Below are positions 7,815 to 18,218 of a DNA stretch of 64,000 nucleotides, in pieces. A model generated the notes under the pieces. The model ran no database searches and was not told the DNA's origin. It saw only the letters and a program-made list of their open reading frames with translations. The DNA is taken from the NCBI GenBank assembly GCA_025980475.1, contig JAICXL010000002.1, forward strand, positions 36,299-100,298. Direction: 5' to 3'. Both the position numbers and the translations under genes were made by a program. Numbering within the stretch: position 1 is the first letter of the stretch; every line of letters begins with the position of its first letter. The stretch comes from Nocardioidaceae bacterium (GTDB taxonomy: Bacteria; Actinomycetota; Actinomycetes; Propionibacteriales; Nocardioidaceae).

Positions 7815-9149
7815 TTGCGAATCTTCACCGGGGAGCACGGCGGCCGCATCGCCGTCTGGATCACCGCGGCACTGGCCCTGGTGGCACCCACCGGGGGCGC
7901 CGTGCACCACGTAGCGGCGCCGGCCCAGCCACCCTCGGTGGTGGTCGCGTCGCCGTCGGCACCAGTGCGGCAGACCCAGCCGCCGCGCGCCGACGCCACC
8001 CGTGCGGCCACCGAGTTGGGCGGCAAGCGCAGCGGTGCCCACCAGCCGCGCCCCTCACGGCGCCGCGCTCTGGAGCAGGAACGCGCCAGCCGCTCGGACG
8101 CCCGACAGCCGCACCACCATGCCCGGCACCACCATGCCCGGCACCACCATGCCCGGCACCACCACGGCCGGCACCACCACGGCCGGCACCACCACGCCCG
8201 GCACCACCACGCCCGGCACGGGCACGCCCGGCACCACCACGCCCGGCACGGGCACCACCGGGCCCGGCACGGGCATGCCCGGCACCACCACGCCCGGCAC
8301 CACCACGCCCGGCGCGGGCACCAACACGCCCGGCACCACCGGTGGGTCGGGCACCGCTCGCAGCTGCCGGACAGCCACACCCGCGCGGTGGCGGCTGCGC
8401 GGCGCGCCCATCGGCTGGCCCGGCCGTGGGTGAGTGCCGGCCGCGACATCAGCTGGCCGCAGTGCCCACCCGACGTCGGCATCCGCAGGGGCAAGGGATT
8501 CGGCGCCCCGATGCCGGGCCCGCACGTGCGCTTCGTCATCATCGGGCTCACCAACGGTCGCGCGTTCACCCGCAACCACTGCCTCGACATGCACCTGCGC
8601 TGGGCGAAGCGGCACCACGCGTGGACCGGCGCCTACGCGATGACCACCTATCCGACCCGCGACCAGATCGCCCGCCAGGGGCGGCGCGGCCCCTACCGGC
8701 ACCGCCACTACCGCGGGCGGCTGGCCAACGCGGCCTTCGCAGCGGCGCAGTTCAACGTCGCCACGATGAGGCGCCACCACTTCTCCCCACCGCACGTGTG
8801 GCTGGACATCGAGCCCTCATCGGTGCGCCCCTGGCACGGGCACCCAGAGAACCGCGTCGTGGTCCGCGCGTGGATCCGGGCCTACCGCCACGCCGGCTTC
8901 GGCGTCGGCGTCTACTCCACGCCGTACCTCTGGCACGGCATCGTGGGACGGATGCGGCCGGGCCTGCCCGAGTGGCGTACGGCGGGGCCGGCGTCGGCGC
9001 GGTCAGCCCTCGGGAAGTGCAGCACCGACCGATTCCAGGGCGGCCGCGCGGTGATCGCGCAGTGGTGGTCGACGAGTCGCGACTTCGACCGGGTCTGCCC
9101 CGGCTTCCAGCGCGGCCGGACGATGAAGAGGTTCTTCCACAAGTACTGA
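7815..9149 (+). CDS. Secreted His-rich repeat protein with C-terminal GH25-like (lysozyme-fold) domain
   Basis: A 444-aa protein starting at TTG 7815 after a GGGGGAG ribosome site. Residues 1-30 form a signal peptide (IAVWITAALALVAPTGG), about 30-95 is a Pro/Ala linker, about 97-178 is a low-complexity run of HHHAR units, and about 210-444 is a globular domain. That domain opens with GRDISWPQCPPDVG and contains VWLDIEPSS and WRTAG...IAQWW, the pattern of an actinobacterial secreted TIM-barrel family related to GH25 lysozymes (usually G-x-D-x-S-WPQC ... WLDVE). It may bind or cut peptidoglycan, with histidines possibly binding metal; both are inference. The repeat read one frame over gives PGTTT units. 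Confidence 0.7.
   Translation: MRIFTGEHGGRIAVWITAALALVAPTGGAVHHVAAPAQPPSVVVASPSAPVRQTQPPRADATRAATELGGKRSGAHQPRPSRRRALEQERASRSDARQPHHHARHHHARHHHARHHHGRHHHGRHHHARHHHARHGHARHHHARHGHHRARHGHARHHHARHHHARRGHQHARHHRWVGHRSQLPDSHTRAVAAARRAHRLARPWVSAGRDISWPQCPPDVGIRRGKGFGAPMPGPHVRFVIIGLTNGRAFTRNHCLDMHLRWAKRHHAWTGAYAMTTYPTRDQIARQGRRGPYRHRHYRGRLANAAFAAAQFNVATMRRHHFSPPHVWLDIEPSSVRPWHGHPENRVVVRAWIRAYRHAGFGVGVYSTPYLWHGIVGRMRPGLPEWRTAGPASARSALGKCSTDRFQGGRAVIAQWWSTSRDFDRVCPGFQRGRTMKRFFHKY
8102..8340 (+). repeat. 15-bp tandem repeat encoding HHHAR (or PGTTT in the +1 frame)
   Basis: Imperfect tandem copies of gcccggcaccaccac run through this stretch with T/C, C/G and occasional longer-unit variants such as gcccggcacgggcac. 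Because the unit is 15 bases long, all three frames stay open. In the frame of the signal peptide and C-terminal domain it reads histidine-rich; in the next frame it gives a Pro-Gly-Thr linker. It is intragenic and not a CRISPR array. Confidence 0.9.
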
Positions 9150-9161
9150 GGGAGGCCGCGC

Positions 9162-10616
9162 TCAGCGCAGCGAGCCCATCCACTCCTCCACGGCATCCGG
9201 GTCGCGCGGGAGCCCGGCGGAGAGGTTGCGGCAGCCGTCGGCAGTGACGACGACGTCGTCCTCGATCCGGATACCGATGCCGCGAAGCTCCTCGGGCACC
9301 AACAGGTCGTCCTCCTGGAAGTAGAGCCCTGGCTCCACAGTGAGCACCATGCCCACCTCGAGGTCGCCCTCGGGATAGATCTCCGTGGCCGCCGAGGCGC
9401 AGTCGTGCACGTCGAGCCCCAGCATGTGGCTGGTGCCGTGCAGCGTCCACCGCGCATAGACCCGGCTCTCGGGGTCGAGCGCCTCCTCGGCCGGGCAGGG
9501 GAGCAGGCCCATGCCCTCCAGGGCCTGTGCGAGGACGTCCATCGCGGCGTGGTGCGCCGCCCGGAACGGCGCGCCCGGCCGGACCGCGTCGATGCCCGCC
9601 TGTTGCGCCTGCAGAACCACGGAGTAGAGCTCGCGCTGGAGCGGGGTGTAGCGGCCGTCGATGGGCAGCGTGCGGGTGACGTCCGCGGTGTAGAGCGAGG
9701 TCGCCTCGGCGCCCATGTCGAGCAGCACCATCTCGCCCGGTGTGATCGGGCCCGTGTTGTCGATCCAGTGCAGCGTCGTGGCGTGCCGGCCGCCGCCGAC
9801 GATCGAGTCGTAGCCGATGTCATTGCCCATCGCCCGCGCCCGGCGGAAGAACGTGCCCTCGACCCAGCGCTCACCGAACTCCAGCACGCGATCCCACTCG
9901 CGGACGCAGTCCTCGAAGCCGAGCGTGGTGATGTCACAGGCGCGCTGCAGCTCGGACAGCTCCCACTCGTCCTTGACCAGGCGCAGCTCCGAGAGCACCC
10001 GGGCGAGCTCCTTGTCGTGCTGCGCGTCGCCGGCGACCAGGGCGTCCACCCGGGCGTCCACGCCGCGCAGCACGCGCGTCTTCCCCGAGGTGACGAGCCG
10101 GTCGCCCAACTCGTCGAGGTGCCGGGTCTCGATGCCCAACGAGGAGGAGATCTCGCGCAGTGATGGCCGCCGGCCGGCCCAGAGCTCGCCGTACTGCCGG
10201 TCCCGGAAGAACTCGTCGGTATCCCGGGAGCTGCGCGGCCGGGCATACAGGACGGCCTCGCCGGCCTCGACCACCAGGACCGCGTCGCTGGTCTGGTTGC
10301 CGGAGAGATAGGTGTGGGCGGTCTCGGGCCGGAAGCGGTAGTCGGTGTCGTTGGCGCGCACCTTGAAGTTGCCCGCGGGCACGACGAGCCGCTCACCGGG
10401 GAAGATGCCCGCCAGCCGCTCGCGTCGCGCGGCCGCCCAGGAAGTCATCGGGTGCGCCGGCACGTCGAGCTCGCGGTCACCCCACCCCGTCCGCATGAAC
10501 GCGGCGTAGGCCTGTGGGACGGCGGGATCGTGGCCCTCGGTGTGCAGCCCGCTCAACTGTTGGGCGCTCTCCGACGCGGTGTCCTCGTCTATCGGTTCGG
10601 TGGTGTCGTCGCTCAC
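9162..10616 (-). CDS. pepP: Aminopeptidase P family protein (Xaa-Pro aminopeptidase, M24B)
   Basis: A 484-aa metallopeptidase that removes an N-terminal residue before proline. It has an N-terminal AMP_N domain (about 50-180: RRERLAGIFPGERLVVPAG) and a C-terminal pita-bread domain with the dimetal ligands: LLDMGAEATS...YTADVTRTLP (two Asp), HGTSHMLGLDVHD (His), VEPGLYF (Glu) and GIRIEDDVVVT (Glu). Length is normal for actinobacterial homologues. GTG 10616 is 6 bases downstream of a TACAGT -10 box (10623-10628), so the mRNA is probably leaderless. It is divergent from prsW, with starts 82 bases apart. Confidence 0.93.
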   Translation of the reverse strand: MSDDTTEPIDEDTASESAQQLSGLHTEGHDPAVPQAYAAFMRTGWGDRELDVPAHPMTSWAAARRERLAGIFPGERLVVPAGNFKVRANDTDYRFRPETAHTYLSGNQTSDAVLVVEAGEAVLYARPRSSRDTDEFFRDRQYGELWAGRRPSLREISSSLGIETRHLDELGDRLVTSGKTRVLRGVDARVDALVAGDAQHDKELARVLSELRLVKDEWELSELQRACDITTLGFEDCVREWDRVLEFGERWVEGTFFRRARAMGNDIGYDSIVGGGRHATTLHWIDNTGPITPGEMVLLDMGAEATSLYTADVTRTLPIDGRYTPLQRELYSVVLQAQQAGIDAVRPGAPFRAAHHAAMDVLAQALEGMGLLPCPAEEALDPESRVYARWTLHGTSHMLGLDVHDCASAATEIYPEGDLEVGMVLTVEPGLYFQEDDLLVPEELRGIGIRIEDDVVVTADGCRNLSAGLPRDPDAVEEWMGSLR

Positions 10617-10698
10617 TCCGCCACTGTACGACCGGCTGGACGTCGCTCGCCGCGTCCACGGCTGCCGCGGCTGCCCGCGCCCTCGTTACGCTACGCGC

Positions 10699-11850
10699 AT
10701 GCGAACCCGTCGGGCCGGTGTCCTCTTCACCGCCGTCGTCACCCTGGCGATGCTGGTGGGCGCCGGACTGATCGGCCTCGTCCTGCTGGGCCAGGGCGCT
10801 CCGGGAGCCGTCGTGGTGGGCACCCTGCTCGCTGCGGTGCCCGTCGCCCCGCTGATCGGCTGCTACCTGTGGCTGGACCGCTACGAGCCCGAGCCGCGCA
10901 CGCTGCTGGTCCTCGGGCTCGGTTGGGGAGCCTTCGTGGCGACCAGCGCTGCGCTGGTGCTGCAGCTGTTCGACCACTTCGCCCTCGACGCGACCCGGGC
11001 CTTCGAGGGCACGGTCGTCGCCCCGCTGACCGAGGAGGCCGCCAAGGGGCTCTTCGTGCTCCTGCTGCTGATCTTCCGCCGGCGTGAGATCGACGGCGTC
11101 CTGGACGGGATCGTCTACGCCGGCATGGTCGGCATCGGCTTCGCCTTCACCGAGAACATCCTCTACCTGACCTCCGCCTACCTCGGCGCCGAGGGCGGCC
11201 AGGGGGGCCTGGCCGGAGCGGTCCAGCTCTTCGTGCTGCGCTGCATCTTCAGCCCCTTCGCGCACCCCTTCTTCACCGCGTTCACCGGCATCGGGATCGG
11301 CCTCGCGGTGACCGCGCGCAGCCATGCCGTCCGGTTCCTCGCGCCGATCGGCGGGTACGTCGTCGCGGTGTGCCTGCACGGCCTCTGGAACGCCACCCTG
11401 ATGCTCAACGGCGGCCAGGGCGCGGTCGGTGCCTACGTGTTGCTGATGGTGCCCGCGTTCCTGCTCGTCGCGAGCTTCGCGGTCTGGACGCGCCAGCACG
11501 AGAAGCGGGTGCTCACCACCGCGCTGCTCGACTGCGCGCGGCGCGGCTTCCTCGACCCGCGCGAGGTCCCGTGGCTGGTGCGCCTCAGTGCCCGGCGAGC
11601 CTGCCGGGCCAACGCGCGGCGGGTCGGTGGGCCGGCCGCCGAGCGCGCGATGGCCGACTACCAGCACGAGGCCGTCAAGCTGGCCTTCCTGCACCACCGG
11701 TTCCTGCGCGGCACCGCTCCCGACGACTTCGCCGGCCAGGGCCAGGAGTACGTCGACAACCTGCGCGCACTGCGCCCGTCACTGGTGTGGCCGGGGACGG
11801 GCGTGGCAGTCGCTGCCCGTCGTGTGCGTCCGTCGGGGAGCAGCTGGTGA
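10699..11850 (+). CDS. prsW: PrsW family intramembrane metalloprotease
   Basis: A 383-aa polytopic membrane protein with about eight hydrophobic segments. The family motifs are present: PLTEEAAKGLFV (EExxK), DGVLDGIVYAGMVGIGFAFTENI and FTAFTGIGIGL preceded by HPF, then HGLWN, which together supply the presumed Glu and His metal ligands. In Bacillus, PrsW cleaves the anti-sigma factor RsiW; no anti-sigma gene is adjacent here. I use ATG 10699 rather than 10540: hydrophobicity begins there and a TACGCT box at 10687-10692 leaves a 6-base gap. The C-terminal 130 residues are a hydrophilic cytoplasmic tail. The next gene begins at GTG 11847, overlapping the stop, so translation is coupled. Confidence 0.88.
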   Translation: MRTRRAGVLFTAVVTLAMLVGAGLIGLVLLGQGAPGAVVVGTLLAAVPVAPLIGCYLWLDRYEPEPRTLLVLGLGWGAFVATSAALVLQLFDHFALDATRAFEGTVVAPLTEEAAKGLFVLLLLIFRRREIDGVLDGIVYAGMVGIGFAFTENILYLTSAYLGAEGGQGGLAGAVQLFVLRCIFSPFAHPFFTAFTGIGIGLAVTARSHAVRFLAPIGGYVVAVCLHGLWNATLMLNGGQGAVGAYVLLMVPAFLLVASFAVWTRQHEKRVLTTALLDCARRGFLDPREVPWLVRLSARRACRANARRVGGPAAERAMADYQHEAVKLAFLHHRFLRGTAPDDFAGQGQEYVDNLRALRPSLVWPGTGVAVAARRVRPSGSSW

Positions 11851-13571
11851 CCGCATCCGACGCCTCGGCGCGCCTGGTCACCGCCCTGGTGCACACCCGC
11901 GAGGCCCTGCAGCAGGCGGCGCTTCCCCTGGAGCTGCCCGGGGTCGAGGGGGCGCGTGCCGCCCGCGCCGAGATGATCGACCAGCTCGAGGACTACGTGC
12001 TCCCGCGCCTGATCCAGATCGACGCCCCGCTGCTGACGGTCGTCGGCGGCTCGACGGGCGCCGGCAAGTCGACCCTGGTCAACAGCCTCGTCGGCGACCG
12101 GGTCAGCGAGCCGGGCGTGCTCCGGCCGACCACCCGGTCGCCGGTGCTGGTGCACAACCCCGCAGACGCCGCCTGGTTCGACGAGGCCCGGATCCTGCCC
12201 GACCTCGAGCGGACCAGCCGCGTCTCGGCCGATCCCGGGGCGCTGCAGCTGGTGGCCTCCGACCAGGTGCCCCAGGGCCTGGCCATCCTCGACGCGCCGG
12301 ACATCGACTCGGTCGAGGAGCAGAACCGCACTCTCGCCGCCCAGCTGCTGGCGGCAGCAGACCTGTGGCTGTTCGTCACCTCGGCGGCCCGCTATGCAGA
12401 CCAGGTGCCCTGGGACTTCCTCAAGCAGGCCGCGGACCGCAGCGCAGCCGTCGCGATCGTGCTGGACCGGACGCCGCCGGGGGCGGTGGAGGAGGTCGCC
12501 GGTCACCTCGCCCGGATGCTGACCGCCCGGGGCCTGCGCGACTCCCCGCTGTTCACCGTCGCCGAGGGCCACACCGACGACCGCGGCCTCCTGCCGGGGG
12601 ACTCCGTGGTGGAGATCCGCCGCTGGCTGCAGGAGCTCGGTGCCGACGCCGCGGCCAGGTCCGGCGTGGTCCGGCAGACGCTCGACGGTGCGATCCGCTC
12701 CATCTCCCGGCGCAGCCACACTGTGGCCGACGCCTGCACGGAGCAGCAGCAGATGGTCGCCCGGCTGCGCGACGACCTCGACCGTGCCTACCGTCGGGCC
12801 GTCGACCAGGTCGACGAGGCCTCGGCCGACGGGACCCTGCTGCGCGGCGAGGTGCTGGCCCGGTGGCAGGAGTTCGTCGGCACCGGAGAGCTGCTCAAGA
12901 CGATCGAGTCCAAGGTCAGCTGGCTGCGTGACCGGGTCGCCAACGCACTGCGTGGCAAGCCGCAGCAGGCAGGCCGGGTCACCGTCGCCGTCGAGTCCGG
13001 GTTGCAGACCCTCATCCTCGAGCATGCCGAGGCCGCCGCCGAGCGGGTCGCCCGTTCCTGGGCCTCGGTGGAGGCCGGGCGGCGGCTCCTCCAGGACGGC
13101 CCGGACATCTCCCGCGCCTCCCGGGACTTCAGCGCGCGCACCGAGCGCACGGTGCGTGACTGGCAGGCCGGTGTGCTGGACATGGTGCGCAGCGAGGGCG
13201 CCGGCAAGCGCACCGCCGCCCGCTTCCTGGCCTACGGTTTCAACGGCCTCGCGGTCGCGCTGATGGTCGTGGTCTTCGCCTCGACGGCCGCCATCCCCAC
13301 CGGGGCTGAGGTGGGCATCGGGGCCGGGACCGCGATGGTCGGGCAGAAGCTGCTGGAGGCCGTGTTCGGCGACCAGGCCGTGCGCCGGCTGGCTGCCGCC
13401 GCGCGGAAGGACCTGCACGGGCGGGTCGAGGAGCTGATGGCGACCGAGCGGCAGCGGTTCGACGCGCGCCTGGACGTGCTCGGTGTCGACACCGACGCGG
13501 CCGAGCAGCTGCGCCGGGCCGTCCGCAACGTCGATGACCTGCGCTTCGCCCCGCGGGGGGAGCAGGCGTGA
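11847..13571 (+). CDS. Dynamin-like GTPase, first of a tandem pair (DynA/DynB type)
   Basis: A 574-aa protein starting at the GTG that overlaps the prsW stop; the ORF-track start at 11370 is read-through. The P-loop GGSTGAGKSTLVNS is at about 67-80, a switch threonine pair lies in RPTTRSPV, and the G3 region reads ILDAPDIDSVEEQN. A canonical N/TKxD is not obvious (IVLDRTPPG). A long helical stalk follows, then a hydrophobic hairpin (NGLAVALMVVVFASTAAIP...GAGTAMVGQ) near 465-505 and a charged C-terminus. In Streptomyces, paired DynA/DynB membrane GTPases stabilise FtsZ rings at sporulation septa; the tandem arrangement and shared D-[AL]-PD-x-DS motif suggest relatives, but function here is inference. 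Confidence 0.75.
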   Translation: MTASDASARLVTALVHTREALQQAALPLELPGVEGARAARAEMIDQLEDYVLPRLIQIDAPLLTVVGGSTGAGKSTLVNSLVGDRVSEPGVLRPTTRSPVLVHNPADAAWFDEARILPDLERTSRVSADPGALQLVASDQVPQGLAILDAPDIDSVEEQNRTLAAQLLAAADLWLFVTSAARYADQVPWDFLKQAADRSAAVAIVLDRTPPGAVEEVAGHLARMLTARGLRDSPLFTVAEGHTDDRGLLPGDSVVEIRRWLQELGADAAARSGVVRQTLDGAIRSISRRSHTVADACTEQQQMVARLRDDLDRAYRRAVDQVDEASADGTLLRGEVLARWQEFVGTGELLKTIESKVSWLRDRVANALRGKPQQAGRVTVAVESGLQTLILEHAEAAAERVARSWASVEAGRRLLQDGPDISRASRDFSARTERTVRDWQAGVLDMVRSEGAGKRTAARFLAYGFNGLAVALMVVVFASTAAIPTGAEVGIGAGTAMVGQKLLEAVFGDQAVRRLAAAARKDLHGRVEELMATERQRFDARLDVLGVDTDAAEQLRRAVRNVDDLRFAPRGEQA

Positions 13572-15220
13572 GCAGCCTGCTCGAAGGGGCCCGACGGCTG
13601 GCGGGACGCCGGACAGACCTGGACGCCCGGCTCGCGGGGCTGGCAGACGCCGTGGAGGCGACCCGCGGCCGGCTCGACGACGGCTTGGTCGACGAGGCTG
13701 CCCGCGTCGTCGACCGCGTGTCGTCCCGGCTGCGGCTGTCTGCCGAGCACACGGTCGTAGCGCTGGCCGGTGCGACCGGCTCGGGCAAGTCCTCGACCTT
13801 CAACCGGCTCACCGGCCTGGACCTGGCGGCCGTGGGCGTGCGCCGGCCGACCACGTCGTGGGCGACGGCGTGCGTCTGGGGCTCCTCCGGAGCCCAGGAC
13901 CTGATCGAGTGGCTCGGGGTGCCCCCACGACACCAGGTCTCCCGTGACTCGATGCTCGACACGGGCAGCAGCGACGAGCTCAGTGGACTGGTGCTGCTGG
14001 ATCTGCCCGACCACGACTCCACGGAGGTCAGCCACCACCTGGAGGTCGAGCGCCTGGTCCGGCTCGCCGACCTCCTCGTGTGGGTGCTGGACCCGCAGAA
14101 GTACGCCGATGCCGCGATCCACGACCGCTTCCTCAAGCCGCTGGCGACCCACCGCGACGTGATGCTGGTCGCGCTCAACCACATCGACGAGGTGCCCGAG
14201 GACCGGCGGCCGGCAATGCTGGCCGACCTCCGCAGGCTGCTAGCCGGCGACGGCCTCGAGGGCGTCCCGGTGGTGGCCACCTCGGCCCAGACCGGCGAGG
14301 GCATCCCCGAGCTGCGGCAGGCGATCGCGCGACAGGTCACGGCCAAGGCAGCGAGCCGGGCCCGCTCCGGGCACGACGTGGCGAAGGCGGCCGCCGACCT
14401 CGCGGCCGCGAACGGCACCACCAGGCCACCGAGGGTCGACGATCACAACAGCGAGGAGCTCGTCGACGCCGTCGCCGACGCCGCCGGTGTACCGGTGGTC
14501 GTCGAGGCCGTCGAACGGGCCAGCGCCGCGCGCGCGCGCCGGGCGACCGGCTGGCCGGTCACCGCGTGGCTGGGCCGGTTGCGCCCGGACCCGCTCAGAA
14601 GGCTGCACCTGGACCTCGGCAGCCGCAGCCGGGACCTGGTGGCCAACGCCCGTTCCTCCCTGCCGCCGGCGAACCAGGTTCAGCGGGCCCGCGTCGGGTC
14701 AGCGATCCGTGGGCTCGCCGACCAGGTGTCGGCCGGGCTGACGCCGGCCTGGGTGGACGCCGTACGCCGCGCCTCGACGTCGCGCTCCGCCGACCTCGAG
14801 GACCGGCTCGACCACGTCGTCGGGTCGACCCAGCTGGGGGTGGGCGAAGTGCCGTGGTGGTGCCGGGCCGTCCGGTTCCTGCAATGGCTGCTGCTGCTGG
14901 CCGCGGTGGCCGGCGGGATCTGGCTCGCGGTGCTTGCCGTGCTCGGCTACCTCCAGGTGCCGGCCCCGTCGACACCCCGCTATGGCGGCTTCCCCCTGCC
15001 GACCCTGATGCTGGTCGGCGGGGTGGTCCTGGGCATCCTGCTGGCACTGGTGTGCCGGGTGCTGGTCGGCATCGGGGCCCGTGCCCGCGCGCGCCGCGCG
15101 AGGCGGCGGTTGCGGGCCGCGATGGCACAGCTCACCGACGAGCTCGTCGTCGGGCCGGTGCGTGCCGAGCTCGCTGCCTACGCGCGCGCCCTCGCCGCGC
15201 TCGACCGCGCCCGCGGCTGA
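13568..15220 (+). CDS. Dynamin-like GTPase, second of a tandem pair, with two transmembrane helices
   Basis: A 550-aa protein whose GTG start overlaps the previous stop. The P-loop AGATGSGKSSTFN is at about 67-79, the switch is RRPTTSWAT, G3 reads LLDLPDHDSTEV and G4 is LNHID (N-x-x-D), so this copy has a fuller GTPase set than its neighbour. Two transmembrane helices lie at about 435-462 (LQWLLLLAAVAGGIWLAVLAVLGYL) and 475-500 (TLMLVGGVVLGILLALVCRVLVG), followed by an Arg-rich helical tail. Probably acts at the membrane as a heteromeric complex with the upstream GTPase, as DynA/DynB do; that is inference from pairing. Confidence 0.77.
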   Translation: MSSLLEGARRLAGRRTDLDARLAGLADAVEATRGRLDDGLVDEAARVVDRVSSRLRLSAEHTVVALAGATGSGKSSTFNRLTGLDLAAVGVRRPTTSWATACVWGSSGAQDLIEWLGVPPRHQVSRDSMLDTGSSDELSGLVLLDLPDHDSTEVSHHLEVERLVRLADLLVWVLDPQKYADAAIHDRFLKPLATHRDVMLVALNHIDEVPEDRRPAMLADLRRLLAGDGLEGVPVVATSAQTGEGIPELRQAIARQVTAKAASRARSGHDVAKAAADLAAANGTTRPPRVDDHNSEELVDAVADAAGVPVVVEAVERASAARARRATGWPVTAWLGRLRPDPLRRLHLDLGSRSRDLVANARSSLPPANQVQRARVGSAIRGLADQVSAGLTPAWVDAVRRASTSRSADLEDRLDHVVGSTQLGVGEVPWWCRAVRFLQWLLLLAAVAGGIWLAVLAVLGYLQVPAPSTPRYGGFPLPTLMLVGGVVLGILLALVCRVLVGIGARARARRARRRLRAAMAQLTDELVVGPVRAELAAYARALAALDRARG

Positions 15221-15364
15221 CCGGTCCACGTCCACAGGCCGCCGGGCCAAGGCGCTCGTCCACAGGTCCCAGCCGACGCGTGCTGCCCGTGCTTCTCGCG
15301 GGCAATGCTCCTCCCACGAGCCCCACAGGAGGGCCGACACGGAGACCGGACGAGAGGACGGGGA

Positions 15365-15835
15365 ATGAACGACAGCTACGTGACCCTGCAGGGCTGGGTC
15401 GGCAACGAGGTGGAGACGCGCGACGTCGGCGGCACGCAGTGCGTGTCGTTCCGGGTCGGGTGCACCCCGCGCTACTACCGGAAGGACGACGGCTGGAAGG
15501 ACGGCGAGACGTCCTGGTACACCGTCAACTGCTGGCGGGCGCTGGGCCGCAACGTCGCCACGTCGATCCACAAGGGCGATGCCGTGGTGGTGCACGGCCG
15601 GGTCCGGGTCGACGTCTGGGAGCGCGAAGGGCAGGGCAAGTCGGTGACCTGGGTCGTGGACGCCCAGCAGGTGGGCCACGACCTCAGCAAGGGCACCAGC
15701 TCCTTCCTGAAGTCGGTGGCCGCGACCCCGGCCGACCCGACGCAGGACGACGGCGTCCGGGAGATGCTGCACTCCTACGACGTCGACGGCCCGCAGCTGG
15801 ACAGCGCGGGGGAGCGCGTGGAGCCCGCTGCTTGA
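15365..15835 (+). CDS. ssb: Single-stranded DNA-binding protein (SsbB-like, no acidic C-terminal tip)
   Basis: A 156-aa protein with the OB-fold SSB domain in residues 1-110: MNDSYVTLQGWVGNEVETR, VSFRVGCTPRYY, WYTVNCWRALGRNVATSIHKGDAVVVHGR. It lacks the Gly/Pro-rich linker and the DDDIPF-type tip that recruits partner proteins, so it resembles the second, shorter actinobacterial SSB (SsbB) rather than the replicative one. ATG 15365 is preceded by GAGGACGGGG; the 20 residues upstream in the ORF track are not homologous. It lies 144 bases after the dynamin pair, so cotranscription is possible but not shown. Confidence 0.88.
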   Translation: MNDSYVTLQGWVGNEVETRDVGGTQCVSFRVGCTPRYYRKDDGWKDGETSWYTVNCWRALGRNVATSIHKGDAVVVHGRVRVDVWEREGQGKSVTWVVDAQQVGHDLSKGTSSFLKSVAATPADPTQDDGVREMLHSYDVDGPQLDSAGERVEPAA

Positions 15836-15867
15836 GCTGGTCTCGAGAGCCCGTAGGCTCTCGAACC

Positions 15868-17550
<1,683 letters not shown>

Positions 17551-17597
17551 CGCGCGGCCGGTCCGTGACCGGACGCCGGAGCGCCGGCCGGCCACCC

Positions 17598-18089
17598 TCA
17601 GCGGATGTCGGTGGCGTCGTCGTGGCCCTGCATCAGCTGGTCGCAGACCTTGTCGAAGACCCGCCCGACCACCAGGAAGTCCGCCTTGGTCGCAAGCCCG
17701 ACCAGGTGCTCGCGCACGCCCGCGACGTGGGTCGGCGCCGCGTTGACCAGGAGCTCCCGGCCCCGCTCGGTCATCACCGCCATCACGCCGCGGCGGTCCC
17801 CCTCCGCCGCGGTCCGCTCCACGAGCCCGGTCGACTCCATCCGCGCGATGGTGTGGGTGATGCGGCTGCGAGAGTGGCACAGGGCGTCGGCGAGGAGCGC
17901 CATCCGCAGGCTGCCGTCCGGCTGCTCGGAGAGCCGGACCAGGATCTCGTACTCGATCAGTGAGATGTCCCACGCCTGACGCAGCTCGCGGTCCAGTCGG
18001 TCGAGCAGCAGCGTCGTGCCCATGATGTAGGCGCGCCACGCCTGTTGCTGTCGGGCGTCGAGCCAGATGTCGTCCTTCCTCGCGCTCAT
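17598..18089 (-). CDS. MarR family transcriptional regulator
   Basis: A 163-aa winged-helix dimeric regulator. The DNA-binding part is recognisable from WDISLIEYEILVRLSEQPDGSLRMALLADALCHSRSRITHTIARMESTGLVERT, followed by the wing EGDRRGVMAVMTERG. One cysteine lies near the recognition helix (LCHSRS) and one near the C-terminus (KVCDQL), so a redox-sensing mode is possible but unproven. ATG 18089 lies 6 bases from TAGACT (18096-18101), indicating a leaderless transcript. It is divergent from yceI. The intergenic region holds two copies of AGTTGAAGnTT, one a near-perfect palindrome, and a third copy precedes the pirin gene, so these are the best candidates for its operator. Confidence 0.93.
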   Translation of the reverse strand: MSARKDDIWLDARQQQAWRAYIMGTTLLLDRLDRELRQAWDISLIEYEILVRLSEQPDGSLRMALLADALCHSRSRITHTIARMESTGLVERTAAEGDRRGVMAVMTERGRELLVNAAPTHVAGVREHLVGLATKADFLVVGRVFDKVCDQLMQGHDDATDIR

Positions 18090-18124
18090 GCGGGGAGTCT
18101 AGGGGCCATTGTGGGTGACACCGG

Positions 18125-18201
18125 GGAATAGTCCTGCCGGGTCGATAGTTGAAGGTTGTATTACCAATGAGGTAGTCTGACCTAGAAGTTGAAGTTTCAA
18201 C
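18125..18201 (+). promoter_or_regulatory. yceI control region: SigR-type promoter plus two candidate MarR operators
   Basis: GGAAT at 18125-18129 and GTT at 18148-18150 are 18 bases apart, as in SigR/SigH promoters. The 12-mer CGATAGTTGAAG begins at 18143 and matches the pirin upstream region exactly. A second site, gttgaagtttcaac at 18188-18201, is an inverted repeat with 6-base arms and a 2-base spacer, close to the start codon. A housekeeping-type alternative, TTGAAG (18149) with TAGTCT (18173), is also possible. Confidence 0.6.
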
Positions 18202-18218
18202 GAGAGAGAGCGATCAAC

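Noticed and set aside
8102-8340. Tandem repeats considered as a CRISPR array
   Set aside because: Unit is 15 bp with no unique spacers and lies inside an open reading frame; no cas genes.
8002-8433. PGTTT-rich ORF as an independent gene
   Set aside because: It has no signal peptide or ribosome site of its own and stops soon after the repeat; the His-rich frame links a signal peptide to a recognisable domain.
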